DNA from: Phocaeicola coprophilus
GTDB taxonomy: Bacteria > Bacteroidota > Bacteroidia > Bacteroidales > Bacteroidaceae
Length of the DNA: 64,000 nt
NCBI GenBank assembly: GCA_016900015.1
Contig: JACJJM010000001.1
Coordinates: 248,001 to 312,000, forward strand
Direction: 5' to 3'
The position numbers and the translations under genes are program-made. Positions within the stretch are counted from its first letter, which is position 1; each line of letters begins with the position of its first letter. Positions 53,133 to 62,272 of this stretch are shown one piece after another. The notes beneath the pieces are model-generated. The model was not told where the DNA came from. It ran no database searches and was given only the letters and a program-made list of their open reading frames with translations.

Positions 53133-54839
53133 ATGAAAACGAAATATACAAAAGTTTGGAGTTTCCTTTGCGCAACCTTGATGGTTTGTTGTGCATGCCT
53201 ATTCTCGTCTTGCGACGAGGATGTTAATGATTGGGGTGTGGATGCTTCTCATGACCGTCTTTTCGCTCCTTTGGTCTATGAGACCATGCAGGTTTCTTCC
53301 ACCAGTGTACAGATGCATTATTCGCAAGTGGTGACAGCCACTCGCTATGTGTTCGAGTTTTATAAAGACAGTTTGGAGTTTTTGCCAGAGAACTTTTATC
53401 GGACTGACACCATTTATGCTGACACACTGACTGTGTACAAGGATGATGCTTCTCCGGCCAAGGTGGAATATGCTACATTGTTTGGAGAGCTGGCCGGATC
53501 TACGCAATATTGTGTTCGCATGAAAGGTTTGGATGAAAACGGTAAGGCTAGCGGATACCTGGGAGTAGCTTTTGAGACTCCACGCGAACAACTGTTTGAG
53601 AGTGCTACACCTACGACTGAATCTGTGACTTTTACGTGGACACCGACAGATCGTGTGACACACATGTTGCTGTTCGACTATGTGAATGTTGCAGAGGACC
53701 CTGGGGCGACACCTCGTTGGGAATATGTGGTGAGGGATGAGCCTATAGAGCTGACGGCGGAAGACATTGCAGCAGGCTCGAAGACGATAAATGGGCTGGA
53801 GAGCGGCACGAATTACAAAGTGCAGATTTGCTATAACGACGAAGTGCGCGGCGAATACACGTTCAAGACCTTAGGTTTGGGCGAGGGTATCGTTATTCGT
53901 GTACCTTGGGAGTCGGAAACAGCTGTGGTGGACATGGATGCCCTGATGGAAGAATATGAAGTGCAAGGCGCGTCAAACCTCACGTTGGAGTTTGAACCGG
54001 GTAAGACCTATAATATTAATAAATGGACACTTCCATCGGTAGACAACTTGCTTGTCACGAGCATTACAACTGATCAAAGTAACCGTCCGATCATCAATTT
54101 ACCGCAAATAAGTCTTTCTTCATCCATGTTGTCTATAGCTTTCCAATATGTCACTATTGATGCAAAAGATGATGATTCTGCTTATTTCTTCCAGCCAGGT
54201 TCATTGAATATTGGCTCTATCACTTTTGAGGGTTGTCTCATCCGCAACATCAAGCGGAGTCTCCTTCGTACCAGCGGTGGATTGAACACCACGAACATCA
54301 CTGTTTGCAATTCTGTTTTACAGCGTATAGGTTGGAATGGTTATGGTCTTATCAATATATCGGGCACGAATACCATAGAGCGCATTGAAGTAACTAATTC
54401 AACTCTTATAGACATGGGTGACCAGTTGATGGATATTGATGGAGGAATCGGTGAAGTTATCTTCACAGACAACACCCTTTATCAACCTGTTGAGACTTCT
54501 AATGCGAATGGATTGGGCCGTGTGTTCCGTTTCGACAATTGGAATAAAATACCAGCTTCTCCGGGCCATGTTACAGTGAGCAACTGCATCTTTGCAGGTC
54601 CGAATGGAGAAGTTACATTGAATGCTGGAGGTGGCAATTACGACTATTTTGATTATTCGGATAACTGCTACCTGACTTCCGATGTTCCCACGGGTGGTTC
54701 GCGCTTTGAAGCAATCAATACATTAGAGCTAACTTCTGGCGACTTGTTTGTCGACCCGGAGAATGGTGACTTCCACTTCAATCCGGCCACCGAGATTCCT
54801 GCCGGAGTGAAAAGTGCAGGAGACCCGCGTTGGCAATGA
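53133..54839 (+). CDS. DUF4957/DUF5123 surface lipoprotein (pectin locus 2)
   Basis: This 568-residue lipoprotein has a lipobox (LFSSC near residue 27). Two fibronectin-III-like regions follow (ELAGSTQYCVRMKGLDENG, then GLESGTNYKVQICYNDEVRG), and then a DUF4957 and a DUF5123 beta-helix region, ending AGDPRWQ. It is the third component after susC and susD and should bind pectin at the cell surface. It has the same plan as the locus 1 protein but low identity. The gene is visibly A/T-rich (for example 54001-54160). The start ATG at 53133 is 14 bases after the susD stop. Confidence 0.85.
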   Translation: MKTKYTKVWSFLCATLMVCCACLFSSCDEDVNDWGVDASHDRLFAPLVYETMQVSSTSVQMHYSQVVTATRYVFEFYKDSLEFLPENFYRTDTIYADTLTVYKDDASPAKVEYATLFGELAGSTQYCVRMKGLDENGKASGYLGVAFETPREQLFESATPTTESVTFTWTPTDRVTHMLLFDYVNVAEDPGATPRWEYVVRDEPIELTAEDIAAGSKTINGLESGTNYKVQICYNDEVRGEYTFKTLGLGEGIVIRVPWESETAVVDMDALMEEYEVQGASNLTLEFEPGKTYNINKWTLPSVDNLLVTSITTDQSNRPIINLPQISLSSSMLSIAFQYVTIDAKDDDSAYFFQPGSLNIGSITFEGCLIRNIKRSLLRTSGGLNTTNITVCNSVLQRIGWNGYGLINISGTNTIERIEVTNSTLIDMGDQLMDIDGGIGEVIFTDNTLYQPVETSNANGLGRVFRFDNWNKIPASPGHVTVSNCIFAGPNGEVTLNAGGGNYDYFDYSDNCYLTSDVPTGGSRFEAINTLELTSGDLFVDPENGDFHFNPATEIPAGVKSAGDPRWQ

Positions 54840-54871
54840 CCATAGACAAACATGTATAATCTTTGATTAAA

Positions 54872-56470
54872 ATGAATAACAAAATGAAACACAATCATAC
54901 TATGATTGCAACGGCACTGCTGGGCTTTGGCTTGGCGGTGGCCGGTTGCGACGAAACCAGCAATGATTTTAGCAAGGATTCAGAACCTTGGCGTGCCATT
55001 TCCGAAGATTTGATAGCTTTTCCTGGAGCGGAAGGGTGTGGATGTCATGCTACCGGAGGACGTGGCGGCGATGTGTATCATGTGACGACTTTAGATGATA
55101 CTGGTGCAAGTGGCAGTTTACGTTATGCCGTCACGCAAACAGGTGCACGCACCATCGTCTTCGACGTAGCCGGGACGATAAACCTTACTACACCGCTCGA
55201 CATCGCCAACGGCGATCTAACAATAGCCGGACAGTCTGCTCCGGGTGACGGCATTTGCATCGCCGGAGCCGAGGTGCGGGTGAATGCTTCCAACGTCATT
55301 ATACGTTATCTCCGTTTTCGTCCGGGCAACGACGTGACCTATCTTGATCCCACTACGGGCGATCCTGTCATCTTTAACGGTCTGAGTGGTACGGGGCAGC
55401 AAAATATCATTATCGACCATTGTACCTTCAGTTGGGCAGCCGGGAAATGCCTGGCATTGTACAACAATCGCAATACGACTGTGCAGTGGTGCATGCTGTC
55501 GGAAGCTCTGCATGAAACAGTCGACAAAGACGATGTGCAACGCGGCGGAGCTTTCTGGGGTGGTACGGACGCTTCATTCCACCACAATCTCTTGGCTCAC
55601 TGTATGGACTGTATGCCGCGGTTCGCTCCCGGTTCATGGACACAGAAGAACGAGCGGGTCGATGTTCGCAACAACGTGTTTTATAATTGGGGTGAGGATG
55701 GAGCTTGCGGTGGCGAAGGGATGAAGGCTAACATTGTGGGTAACTATTACAAGCCCGGTCCTGCTACGGCATTGGTGTCGTCGGCAGTGCGACACCGCAT
55801 CTTTGCCGCTGATGTGCGAACAGAAGCAGATTGCCATAAAACAGATGAGGAAACCGGTGAAATCTTGTTGGATGAGCCGAATGAATGGTATCCGATGCAA
55901 CATGTGTGGGGCAAGTTCTTTATCGACGGCAATGTGATGGAGGGCGATGAGGCTGTAACCGCCGACAACTGGACGGAAGGCGTATTGGCGCAAGTGGTGA
56001 ACGGTCCGGAGGTGGACAATCTTTACACCGAGGGCACGCAGGATACCATCCGACTGGCAGAACCGCTTGACATGGAGTCATTGACAGTCGGGACAGCCGA
56101 AGAGGCTTACCGCTTGGTATTGGCTTATGCCGGCTGTGCCAAAAGACGTGATACGGTGGATGAACGCGTGCTCCAAGAAGTGCAGGACGGAACGGCTACT
56201 TACGGCACGTGTACGGGTTTCGTAGGTAAAGGATTCATCAATGACCCTGACGACGTGGGTGGTTATCCCACGTTGACTGCTACGGACGAAGAGCTGGCCG
56301 CTATCAAAGATTCCGACGGCGACGGCATGCCCGACGAGTGGGAGAAGGCTCACGGGCTAAACCCGAATGCTGACGCCGACGGCCGCATGGTGAAGTTGAG
56401 CGAAGAAGGCTATACGAACTTGGAAGTCTATCTCAACAGCTTGGTAGAAGACATCACTAACAACTCGTGA
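54872..56470 (+). CDS. Pectate lyase, PL1-type, lipoprotein
   Basis: This protein of 532 residues has a lipobox LAVAGC near residue 25, so it is probably tethered at the surface. PL1-type motifs are LIAFPGAEGCGCHATGGRGG, DLTIAGQSAPGDGIC, IIIDHCTFSWAAGKCLALY and HCMDCMPRFAPG, with the conserved Arg in MPRF. The second motif departs from the SW(S)xDE pattern of the others (SWAAGKC). It ends in a calcium repeat, DSDGDGMPDEWEKAHGLNP. I chose ATG 54872; a TTG at 54863 would add three residues. It is the fourth pectate lyase of the window. Confidence 0.9.
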   Translation: MNNKMKHNHTMIATALLGFGLAVAGCDETSNDFSKDSEPWRAISEDLIAFPGAEGCGCHATGGRGGDVYHVTTLDDTGASGSLRYAVTQTGARTIVFDVAGTINLTTPLDIANGDLTIAGQSAPGDGICIAGAEVRVNASNVIIRYLRFRPGNDVTYLDPTTGDPVIFNGLSGTGQQNIIIDHCTFSWAAGKCLALYNNRNTTVQWCMLSEALHETVDKDDVQRGGAFWGGTDASFHHNLLAHCMDCMPRFAPGSWTQKNERVDVRNNVFYNWGEDGACGGEGMKANIVGNYYKPGPATALVSSAVRHRIFAADVRTEADCHKTDEETGEILLDEPNEWYPMQHVWGKFFIDGNVMEGDEAVTADNWTEGVLAQVVNGPEVDNLYTEGTQDTIRLAEPLDMESLTVGTAEEAYRLVLAYAGCAKRRDTVDERVLQEVQDGTATYGTCTGFVGKGFINDPDDVGGYPTLTATDEELAAIKDSDGDGMPDEWEKAHGLNPNADADGRMVKLSEEGYTNLEVYLNSLVEDITNNS

Positions 56471-56485
56471 AATCAAATAATTAAA

Positions 56486-58966
56486 ATGGAACGACTGATG
56501 AAAACACACATTTTGTTAATCTTTGGCTTGTTGGCTGCTTGCACGGGACACGTGCAGGCTCAGCCGGAGTATAAGCTATGGTACGACCGCCCGGCGGAGC
56601 AGTGGATTGAGGCGTTGCCACTGGGCAACGGACGGCTGGGAGCGATGGTTTATGGAGACCCGGCGCATGACGAATTGCAACTGAATGAAGAGACCGTGTG
56701 GGGCGGCTCGCCCTACAACAACACCAACCCGAAGGCGAAAGACGCGCTGCCGGAAATCCGACGGCTCATCTTCGAGGGGCGGAACTTGGAGGCGCAGCAA
56801 CTCTGCGGCGAGGCCATCTGCTCCCCGCGGGCCAACGGCATGCCCTATCAGACCGTGGGCTCGCTGCATCTTGACTTTGAGGGTTTCCGCAGCTACGGAA
56901 ACTATTACCGCGAGCTGGACCTTGACCGTGCTGTCGCCACTACGCGTTTCACGTCGGGCGGCGTGGACTATGTGCGCGAGACGTTTGCCTCTCTGATGGA
57001 CGATGTGGTCATGATGCGCCTCACGGCCTCCCGCCCGGGAAGCATCTCCTTCAAGGCACGTTACACGACACCCATGCCCGGCGCACGACGCAGCGCAACC
57101 TCCGACGGACTGTTGCTTCTTGAAGGAAAAGGGACTGACCACGAGGGCATCGACGGAAAGGTGCGCTTTGCCACCCTGTTGCAATGCCAGCTTGACGGCG
57201 GGCGGCAGAAAATCGTAGGCGACACGGCACTGGTGGTAGAGGGTGCCAACAGTGTGTTGCTCTGCATCTCGACGGGAACGAACTTCAAGGACTATAAGGA
57301 TGTGTCGGGCGATGCCATGGCTGTTGCCCGGAAACACTTGCAAGGACGCCCCTCGCTGGCAGCTTACGAGCAAGCCCGCGAAAGCCATACGGCTGCTTAT
57401 CGGCAATATTTTCGCCGTGTGTCGCTCGACTTGGGACGCAATGCGCAGGCTGACAAGCCGACGGACGTGCGGGTGCGCGAGTTCAACACGTTCTTCGACC
57501 CACAACTCCCGGCCCTGCTTTTCCAATATGGACGCTATCTGCTCATCTGTTCGTCGCAACCGGGCGGACAGGCTGCCAACCTGCAAGGCATTTGGAACTA
57601 TAAGAAAAATGCGCCGTGGGATGGCAAATACACGACTGACATCAATGTGGAGATGAACTACTGGCCGGCAGAGGTTACGGCCTTGCCCGAGATGCACGAA
57701 CCGTTTATCCGGATGGTGCGTGAGGTGGCCGAGACAGGCAGGCAGAGTGCGGAGATGTATGGTTGCCGCGGGTGGACGCTTCACCACAACACCGACATCT
57801 GGCGGTCGACGGGAGCGGTCGACGGCCCTTCTTACGGCATCTGGCCCACGTGCAACGCCTGGTTCTGCCAGCATCTGTGGGACCGTTACCTCTTCTCCGG
57901 CGACAAGGATTATCTGGCTTCGGTCTATCCCGTCATGAAGTCGGCCTGCGAGTTCTATCTCGACTTCCTCGTCGAGGAGCCGGAACACGGCTGGCTTGTC
58001 GTAGCTCCCTCTTATTCGCCGGAAAACTCTCCCAACGTGAATGGCAAGCGCACGTTCCGCGTAGTGGCCGGCTGCACGATGGACAATCAGATGGTGGGCG
58101 ACCTGTTCCACAACACACTGGAAGCTGCCGCGCTCATGGGAGACGACAAGTCTTTCATCCGCGACCTGAAACGTGTCATCAAGAAGTTGCCGCCGATGCA
58201 GATAGGCCGCTGGGGACAGGTGCAGGAGTGGATGGCCGACTGGGACAACCCGCGCGACCGTCACCGCCACACGTCGCATCTTTGGGGCTTGTATCCGGGG
58301 CGGCAAATCACGTGGTCAAACTCTCCGGCCTTGATGGCGGCTGCCGAAAAGACGCTCAACGGACGTGGTGACCATTCCACCGGTTGGTCTATGGGCTGGA
58401 AGATAAATTTCTGGGCTCGTCTGCTTGACGGCGACCACACCTATAAACTCATCTCCGAACTTATCAACGTGGTTCTGGAGGAAAAGGGGCAGAACGGAGG
58501 CCTCTATCCGAATCTCTTCGATGCACATCCGCCTTTCCAGATTGACGGTAACTTTGCCGCCACTTCCGGCATTGCCGAGATGTTGCTTCAGAGTCACGAC
58601 AATGCCGTCCACCTCCTTCCGGCCCTGCCTTCCGTTTGGGAAAAAGGGGAAGTCAAGGGACTGCGCAGCCGGGGCGGCTTCGTGCTCGAAGACATGAGCT
58701 GGGCTGACGGCCGGTTGCAGGAAGCCACCCTTCGCTCCACGATTGGCGGCGTGATGCGTGTGCGCAGTGCTGTTCCCCTCACGCTTGAAGGCGGAGAACT
58801 GCGTCCGGCCAAGGGCGAATGTCCCAACCCGTTGCTTCGCTCGCAGGCCATCAAGAAAGCACTTGTCAGCAAGGAAGCTCCGAAGGCCGGGATGCCTGCC
58901 AAGGTTTATTATGAATACGACATCCCGACCACAGCCGGCAGCACGTACGTGCTCCGTGCCCTCTGA
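56486..58966 (+). CDS. GH95 alpha-L-fucosidase or alpha-L-galactosidase
   Basis: This 826-residue enzyme is a GH95 glycosidase. It has the N-terminal beta-sandwich opening [15 protein letters not shown] and the catalytic barrel with [27 protein letters not shown] (general acid Glu) and [20 protein letters not shown] (the Asp of the second catalytic dyad). In the known bifidobacterial fucosidase the fucose-recognising His sits where a Thr (codon 57632-57634) stands here, which may favour L-galactose. The following Asn is an Asp here. ATG 56498 is an alternative start. The signal peptide could be type I or lipoprotein (LLAAC). It belongs to locus 2 and follows the lyase gene by 15 bases. Confidence 0.9.
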   Translation: MERLMKTHILLIFGLLAACTGHVQAQPEYKLWYDRPAEQWIEALPLGNGRLGAMVYGDPAHDELQLNEETVWGGSPYNNTNPKAKDALPEIRRLIFEGRNLEAQQLCGEAICSPRANGMPYQTVGSLHLDFEGFRSYGNYYRELDLDRAVATTRFTSGGVDYVRETFASLMDDVVMMRLTASRPGSISFKARYTTPMPGARRSATSDGLLLLEGKGTDHEGIDGKVRFATLLQCQLDGGRQKIVGDTALVVEGANSVLLCISTGTNFKDYKDVSGDAMAVARKHLQGRPSLAAYEQARESHTAAYRQYFRRVSLDLGRNAQADKPTDVRVREFNTFFDPQLPALLFQYGRYLLICSSQPGGQAANLQGIWNYKKNAPWDGKYTTDINVEMNYWPAEVTALPEMHEPFIRMVREVAETGRQSAEMYGCRGWTLHHNTDIWRSTGAVDGPSYGIWPTCNAWFCQHLWDRYLFSGDKDYLASVYPVMKSACEFYLDFLVEEPEHGWLVVAPSYSPENSPNVNGKRTFRVVAGCTMDNQMVGDLFHNTLEAAALMGDDKSFIRDLKRVIKKLPPMQIGRWGQVQEWMADWDNPRDRHRHTSHLWGLYPGRQITWSNSPALMAAAEKTLNGRGDHSTGWSMGWKINFWARLLDGDHTYKLISELINVVLEEKGQNGGLYPNLFDAHPPFQIDGNFAATSGIAEMLLQSHDNAVHLLPALPSVWEKGEVKGLRSRGGFVLEDMSWADGRLQEATLRSTIGGVMRVRSAVPLTLEGGELRPAKGECPNPLLRSQAIKKALVSKEAPKAGMPAKVYYEYDIPTTAGSTYVLRAL

Positions 58967-59001
58967 CCGGACGGAATGAAGGCCGGATAGGACGGTGGTT
59001 T

Positions 59002-59079
59002 GGAAGCGGCTTTGCATCAGCAGTGTGGCGGCTTGGTTGCTGCTGTAAAATGATTTCATGAAAGTGCAAAGCCGTTTCC
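59002..59079. repeat. Long hairpin after GH95 gene
   Basis: GGAAGCGGCTTTGCA (59002-59016) pairs with TGCAAAGCCGTTTCC (59065-59079) with one mismatch, and CAGCAG/CTGCTG forms a stem inside. A run of thymines is absent, so it is a weak terminator at best. Confidence 0.65.
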
Positions 59080-59159
59080 TTGTTTCCGCCCTTTCCTGTC
59101 AGAGGAAAGGATTTGCAAACATAACACTCTCATTTTTAATGATAAATCATACGCATGAG

Positions 59160-59245
59160 CGGAAAGGAGTGAAGCCGGGAGCGGAAAGGAAGGTAGCCGA
59201 CCACGGAAAGGAGTCCGCCCGACCACAGAAAGGAAGCCGTGGCCG
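59160..59245. repeat. 22-bp-unit repeat family, locus F
   Basis: Four units start at 59160, 59182, 59204 and 59226; the first three carry CGGAAAGGA and the last CAGAAAGGA. This is the largest array in the window. With the hairpin at 59002-59079 it fills the gap between the GH95 and CE8 genes. Confidence 0.88.
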
Positions 59246-59332
59246 GATGCCTTCCAGCCCCCTTGGGAAAGTCTTCCTTTGCGGCTTTTCCGTCTCATTT
59301 GCATCGCTATAAATAGTTTAAATTGTTTACTT

Positions 59333-60643
59333 ATGAATTTTCTATTCCGAAAAACGACGTTATTGAAAAGAAGCGCAGCCCTTCTGGCTGCCTTCGCTGT
59401 GTGTCTGACGCTGCCGGCTGTTGGCGGCAAGGTGTTCCACGCTGTGGTTGCAGCCGACGGGACAGGCGACTACACCTCTGTGCAGCAAGCCATCGACGCA
59501 GCCCCGGCCGGACGCACTGAACCGTGGCTCATTTTTGTAAAGAGTGGCTCGTATGAAGAGTCGGTCACGGTGCCGTCAGACAAGCCGTTTATCCATCTCA
59601 TCGGACAAGACCGTGCAAGCACGGTCATCCACCGTAGTCTCAATGTGGGCGGGAAGCCTGAAACAGGCAAGGCTGAGGCCTATTGGGCACATTCCGTGCA
59701 CAATCCGGACGCACCGGTCTATCGGGCCGAAGGCAGCGTGGTGACAGTGAAAGCTGACGACTTTTACACCACGGGCATCTCGTATGTCAACGATTTCGGC
59801 GTCGACAGCCAGAGCGGGCCGCAAGCCCTTGCCATGAAGTCGCAGGGTGACCGTGCCGCTTTCTTCGACTGTGCCTTCCGTTCGTTTCAAGACACATGGA
59901 TGACGACGACCAACGATGCCTGCCGCCACTACGTCAAAGATTGCTTCATAGAGGGGGCTGTGGACTATTTTTACGGGAGCGGCGACGTGCTGCTGGAGCA
60001 TTGCACGCTCTACAACGTGCGTCGCGGTTCGGTCATTGTGGCGCCTTGCCATGAGAAGTCGAAGTGGGGCTACGTGTTCCGCCACTGTATGGTCGACGGC
60101 AATGCCGAGGCAGCTCGTGACGGCAAGACCAAGCTGGGCCGTCCGTGGCACAACTCACCCCGCGCCGTTTACATCCACACGACAATGAATATCCCCGTTG
60201 CACCCGAAGGGTGGACTGACATGGGGGCCATCCCGGCGCTCTTTGCTGAGTATGACAGCCGCGATGCTCAAGGGAATCCCGTGGACTTGAGCCGCCGTAA
60301 GAGTGAATACAAGGGGCGGGGTGACAATCCATCCACGGGCACTTGTCCCACGACGGTGACGAAGGCCGAGGCTGACCGCATGACGTATGAGAACATCATA
60401 CCCGGCAATGACGGGTGGAATCCACGCGAGATGATGCGCCGCTTGCCGGCTCCGCAGGGTGTGAAGGTCGAAGGAAATGCCGTCACGTGGCAGGCGGTGG
60501 ACGGAGCCATCGGTTACGTCGTCATCGCAGGCGACCGTGTGGCCGGCATCACAGACGGGACATCGCTCACCCTCCCGTCGCCGGCCGGAGATGACAGTTT
60601 GCGTGTCCGTGCCGTGAATCGTTCTGGCACGCTTGGAGAGTAA
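59333..60643 (+). CDS. Pectin methylesterase (CE8)
   Basis: This protein of 436 residues removes methyl groups from pectin and opens it to the pectate lyases. After a signal peptide (AFAVCLTLPAVGG) the CE8 beta-helix shows VVAADGTGDYTSVQQAIDA, SGSYEESVTV, SQGDRAAFFDCAFRSFQDTW (first catalytic Asp), IEGAVDYFYGSGD (second catalytic Asp) and KLGRPWHNSPRAVY (Arg). A short C-terminal fibronectin-like domain follows. I chose ATG 59333; the open frame upstream to 59279 is not coding. It is the last gene of pectin locus 2 and is separated from GH95 by 366 bases, so it may have its own promoter. Confidence 0.93.
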   Translation: MNFLFRKTTLLKRSAALLAAFAVCLTLPAVGGKVFHAVVAADGTGDYTSVQQAIDAAPAGRTEPWLIFVKSGSYEESVTVPSDKPFIHLIGQDRASTVIHRSLNVGGKPETGKAEAYWAHSVHNPDAPVYRAEGSVVTVKADDFYTTGISYVNDFGVDSQSGPQALAMKSQGDRAAFFDCAFRSFQDTWMTTTNDACRHYVKDCFIEGAVDYFYGSGDVLLEHCTLYNVRRGSVIVAPCHEKSKWGYVFRHCMVDGNAEAARDGKTKLGRPWHNSPRAVYIHTTMNIPVAPEGWTDMGAIPALFAEYDSRDAQGNPVDLSRRKSEYKGRGDNPSTGTCPTTVTKAEADRMTYENIIPGNDGWNPREMMRRLPAPQGVKVEGNAVTWQAVDGAIGYVVIAGDRVAGITDGTSLTLPSPAGDDSLRVRAVNRSGTLGE

Positions 60644-60707
60644 TGTGTCTGGTGCGCATACGGTTGTAAGAGAAAGTTTGTTAACTAATATTAACCTGTT
60701 CTGTCGC

Positions 60708-60735
60708 TTTGGTTGGGTATAAATGATTATCTTTG
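60708..60735 (+). promoter_or_regulatory. Promoter of the small outer-membrane gene
   Basis: TTTG (60708-60711), a 16-base spacer and TATCTTTG (60728-60735). The leader to the ATG is about 185 bases and contains a CCCGCCG/CGGCGGG hairpin near 60827-60850, in a gap (60644-60927) with no other feature. The hairpin has no T-run, so a structured leader is more likely than a terminator. Confidence 0.5.
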
Positions 60736-60927
60736 AAAACAATTCTGACAGAATAGGCAAAACTTGTACTACTCTGTGCTAAGTTTAGGAAGTATGAAAA
60801 GAGTTGCCCATTTCCCTGTGAGGCTTCCCGCCGACATCGTTTGCGGCGGGGATTCTGTCTTGCGTGTCCCGTCTGTCTTTGGGTGCGCCTTTCTCTTTCA
60901 ACTTATTCACTTTTAATATTTACCATT

Positions 60928-61440
60928 ATGAAAAAATTGTTTTTGACTCTTTGCCTTTGTGTGATGGCCGTATGTGCCAGCGCACAGAAATTCACCGTGT
61001 GGTATGGGATGAACTTGGCTAGTGTGGATGTAGCAGGTTATTCGCCCGACTCGAAGATGAAGTTCCTGAACTTCGGTTTGGAATATGCAGCTCCTTTTGC
61101 AGACACGTTTGATTGGGGTGCAGGTGTTTCGTATATGACCAAGGGCTTTGACGGATGGGACCCGGGCTTCATCCAGCTCGACGCCAATGCCCGTTGGAAC
61201 TTTGTACAGAGCGATGACTACAAGGTCGGTCTTTTGGCCGGTCCGTACTTGGGCTTCATGGTGCTCGATGATGATGCGGAGGGTACGAATGCTGTAGACT
61301 TCGGTATCGGTATCGGCGCGATGGGTACCTATCGTGACTTCTCTCTGAAGTTGGGCTATGAGTTTGGTTTGACCAATAGCATCGAGAACATCGACAGTAA
61401 GTTGCGTGGCTTCTACATCCGTTTGGGATACAGCTTTTAA
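60928..61440 (+). CDS. Small outer-membrane beta-barrel protein
   Basis: This protein of 170 residues has a signal peptide (LCLCVMAVCASAQ) followed by amphipathic strands with aromatic ends (KFTVWYGMNLASVDVAG, SLKLGYEFGLTNSIENI) and a C-terminal FYIRLGYSF, the usual barrel-ending signal. It matches the outer-membrane beta-barrel (OMP_b-brl/PorT-like) group of Bacteroidota by layout. Function unknown. I chose ATG 60928, since the open frame upstream to 60841 lies in the leader. The next gene, rnhB, is unrelated in function. Confidence 0.8.
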   Translation: MKKLFLTLCLCVMAVCASAQKFTVWYGMNLASVDVAGYSPDSKMKFLNFGLEYAAPFADTFDWGAGVSYMTKGFDGWDPGFIQLDANARWNFVQSDDYKVGLLAGPYLGFMVLDDDAEGTNAVDFGIGIGAMGTYRDFSLKLGYEFGLTNSIENIDSKLRGFYIRLGYSF

Positions 61441-61515
61441 ATAATTGAAAATTGATAATTGATAATTGACAATCACGTTGCCGCATGGCTAATTGTCAAT
61501 TATCAATTTTCAATT
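61441..61515. repeat. AATTGATAATTGAC inverted repeat, copy 1
   Basis: The arms, about 25-30 bases of AATTGAAAATTGATAATT-type sequence, flank a core with TTGCCGCATGG at 61478-61488. The element fills the short gap between the barrel gene and rnhB, whose ATG begins 12 bases after it. A relative is at 63829-63973. Confidence 0.8.
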
Positions 61516-61526
61516 GTCCATTGCTT

Positions 61527-62132
61527 ATGCTTTTACCTTATTTAAATAAGGGTCTTGTGGAGGCCGGATGCGATGAGGCCGGGCGTGGATGCCTGGCAGG
61601 GGCGGTGTATGCGGCAGCTGTCATCCTGCCTCCTGACTTTCAGAATGAGTGGCTCAACGATTCCAAGCAGCTCACCGAGCGTCGGCGTTATGCCTTGCGT
61701 GAAGTCATCGAGCGTGAGGCTGTGGCTTGGGCTGTGGGCGTGGTGACGCCCGAAGAGATTGATGAAATCAACATCCTGCGTGCTTCCTTCCTGGCCATGC
61801 ACCGTGCCATTGATGCCCTGAAGGTGCGTCCTGAACATTTGCTTATCGACGGCAACCGCTTTACGCCCTATGGCGATACGCCCCACACCACCGTGGTGAA
61901 GGGCGACGGCAAGTATATGTCCATCGCGGCTGCTTCCATCCTGGCAAAGACCTACCGCGATGACTACATGAACCGCCTGCATGCCGAATATCCGGTCTAT
62001 GGCTGGGACGGCAACAAGGGTTATCCCACGAAAGCGCATCGCGAAGCTATCCGTCGTTATGGCATTTCGCCCTATCATCGCCGCACGTTCAATCTGCTGG
62101 GCGACGCACAGATGTCCCTGGACTTTCTCTGA
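61527..62132 (+). CDS. rnhB: Ribonuclease HII
   Basis: This protein of 201 residues cleaves the RNA strand of RNA-DNA hybrids and removes single ribonucleotides from DNA. The active-site motif is [14 protein letters not shown] near residue 12. It also has [26 protein letters not shown] and [20 protein letters not shown]. The open frame extends to 61485, but the ATG at 61527 (MLLPYLNK) is preferred because it lies just after the hairpin repeat and keeps the usual N-terminal length. The gene ends 140 bases before cydA. Confidence 0.95.
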   Translation: MLLPYLNKGLVEAGCDEAGRGCLAGAVYAAAVILPPDFQNEWLNDSKQLTERRRYALREVIEREAVAWAVGVVTPEEIDEINILRASFLAMHRAIDALKVRPEHLLIDGNRFTPYGDTPHTTVVKGDGKYMSIAAASILAKTYRDDYMNRLHAEYPVYGWDGNKGYPTKAHREAIRRYGISPYHRRTFNLLGDAQMSLDFL

Positions 62133-62231
62133 AGCCGTTTTTCCGGGGGTGAAAACGCTCGAAAAGGAACGATTTGCTCTTCTTGATGCATTTTCTTTCT
62201 TCCATCCTTGTATTTATTACAGATTAATATT

Positions 62232-62239
62232 TAAATTTG
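62232..62239 (+). promoter_or_regulatory. -7 box of cydA
   Basis: TAAATTTG fits TAnnTTTG and lies 34 bases before the cydA ATG. Confidence 0.55.
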
Positions 62240-62272
62240 TTCTAATGAAGTTTAACCCAATCTCTCATAAAC

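Noticed and set aside
56576-58306. 576-codon minus-strand frame opposite GH95
   Set aside because: Antisense shadow of an enzyme with intact catalytic motifs.
59160-59245. CRISPR array
   Set aside because: Units are contiguous 22-mers with a 9-base conserved part; no constant spacer length, no cas genes nearby.
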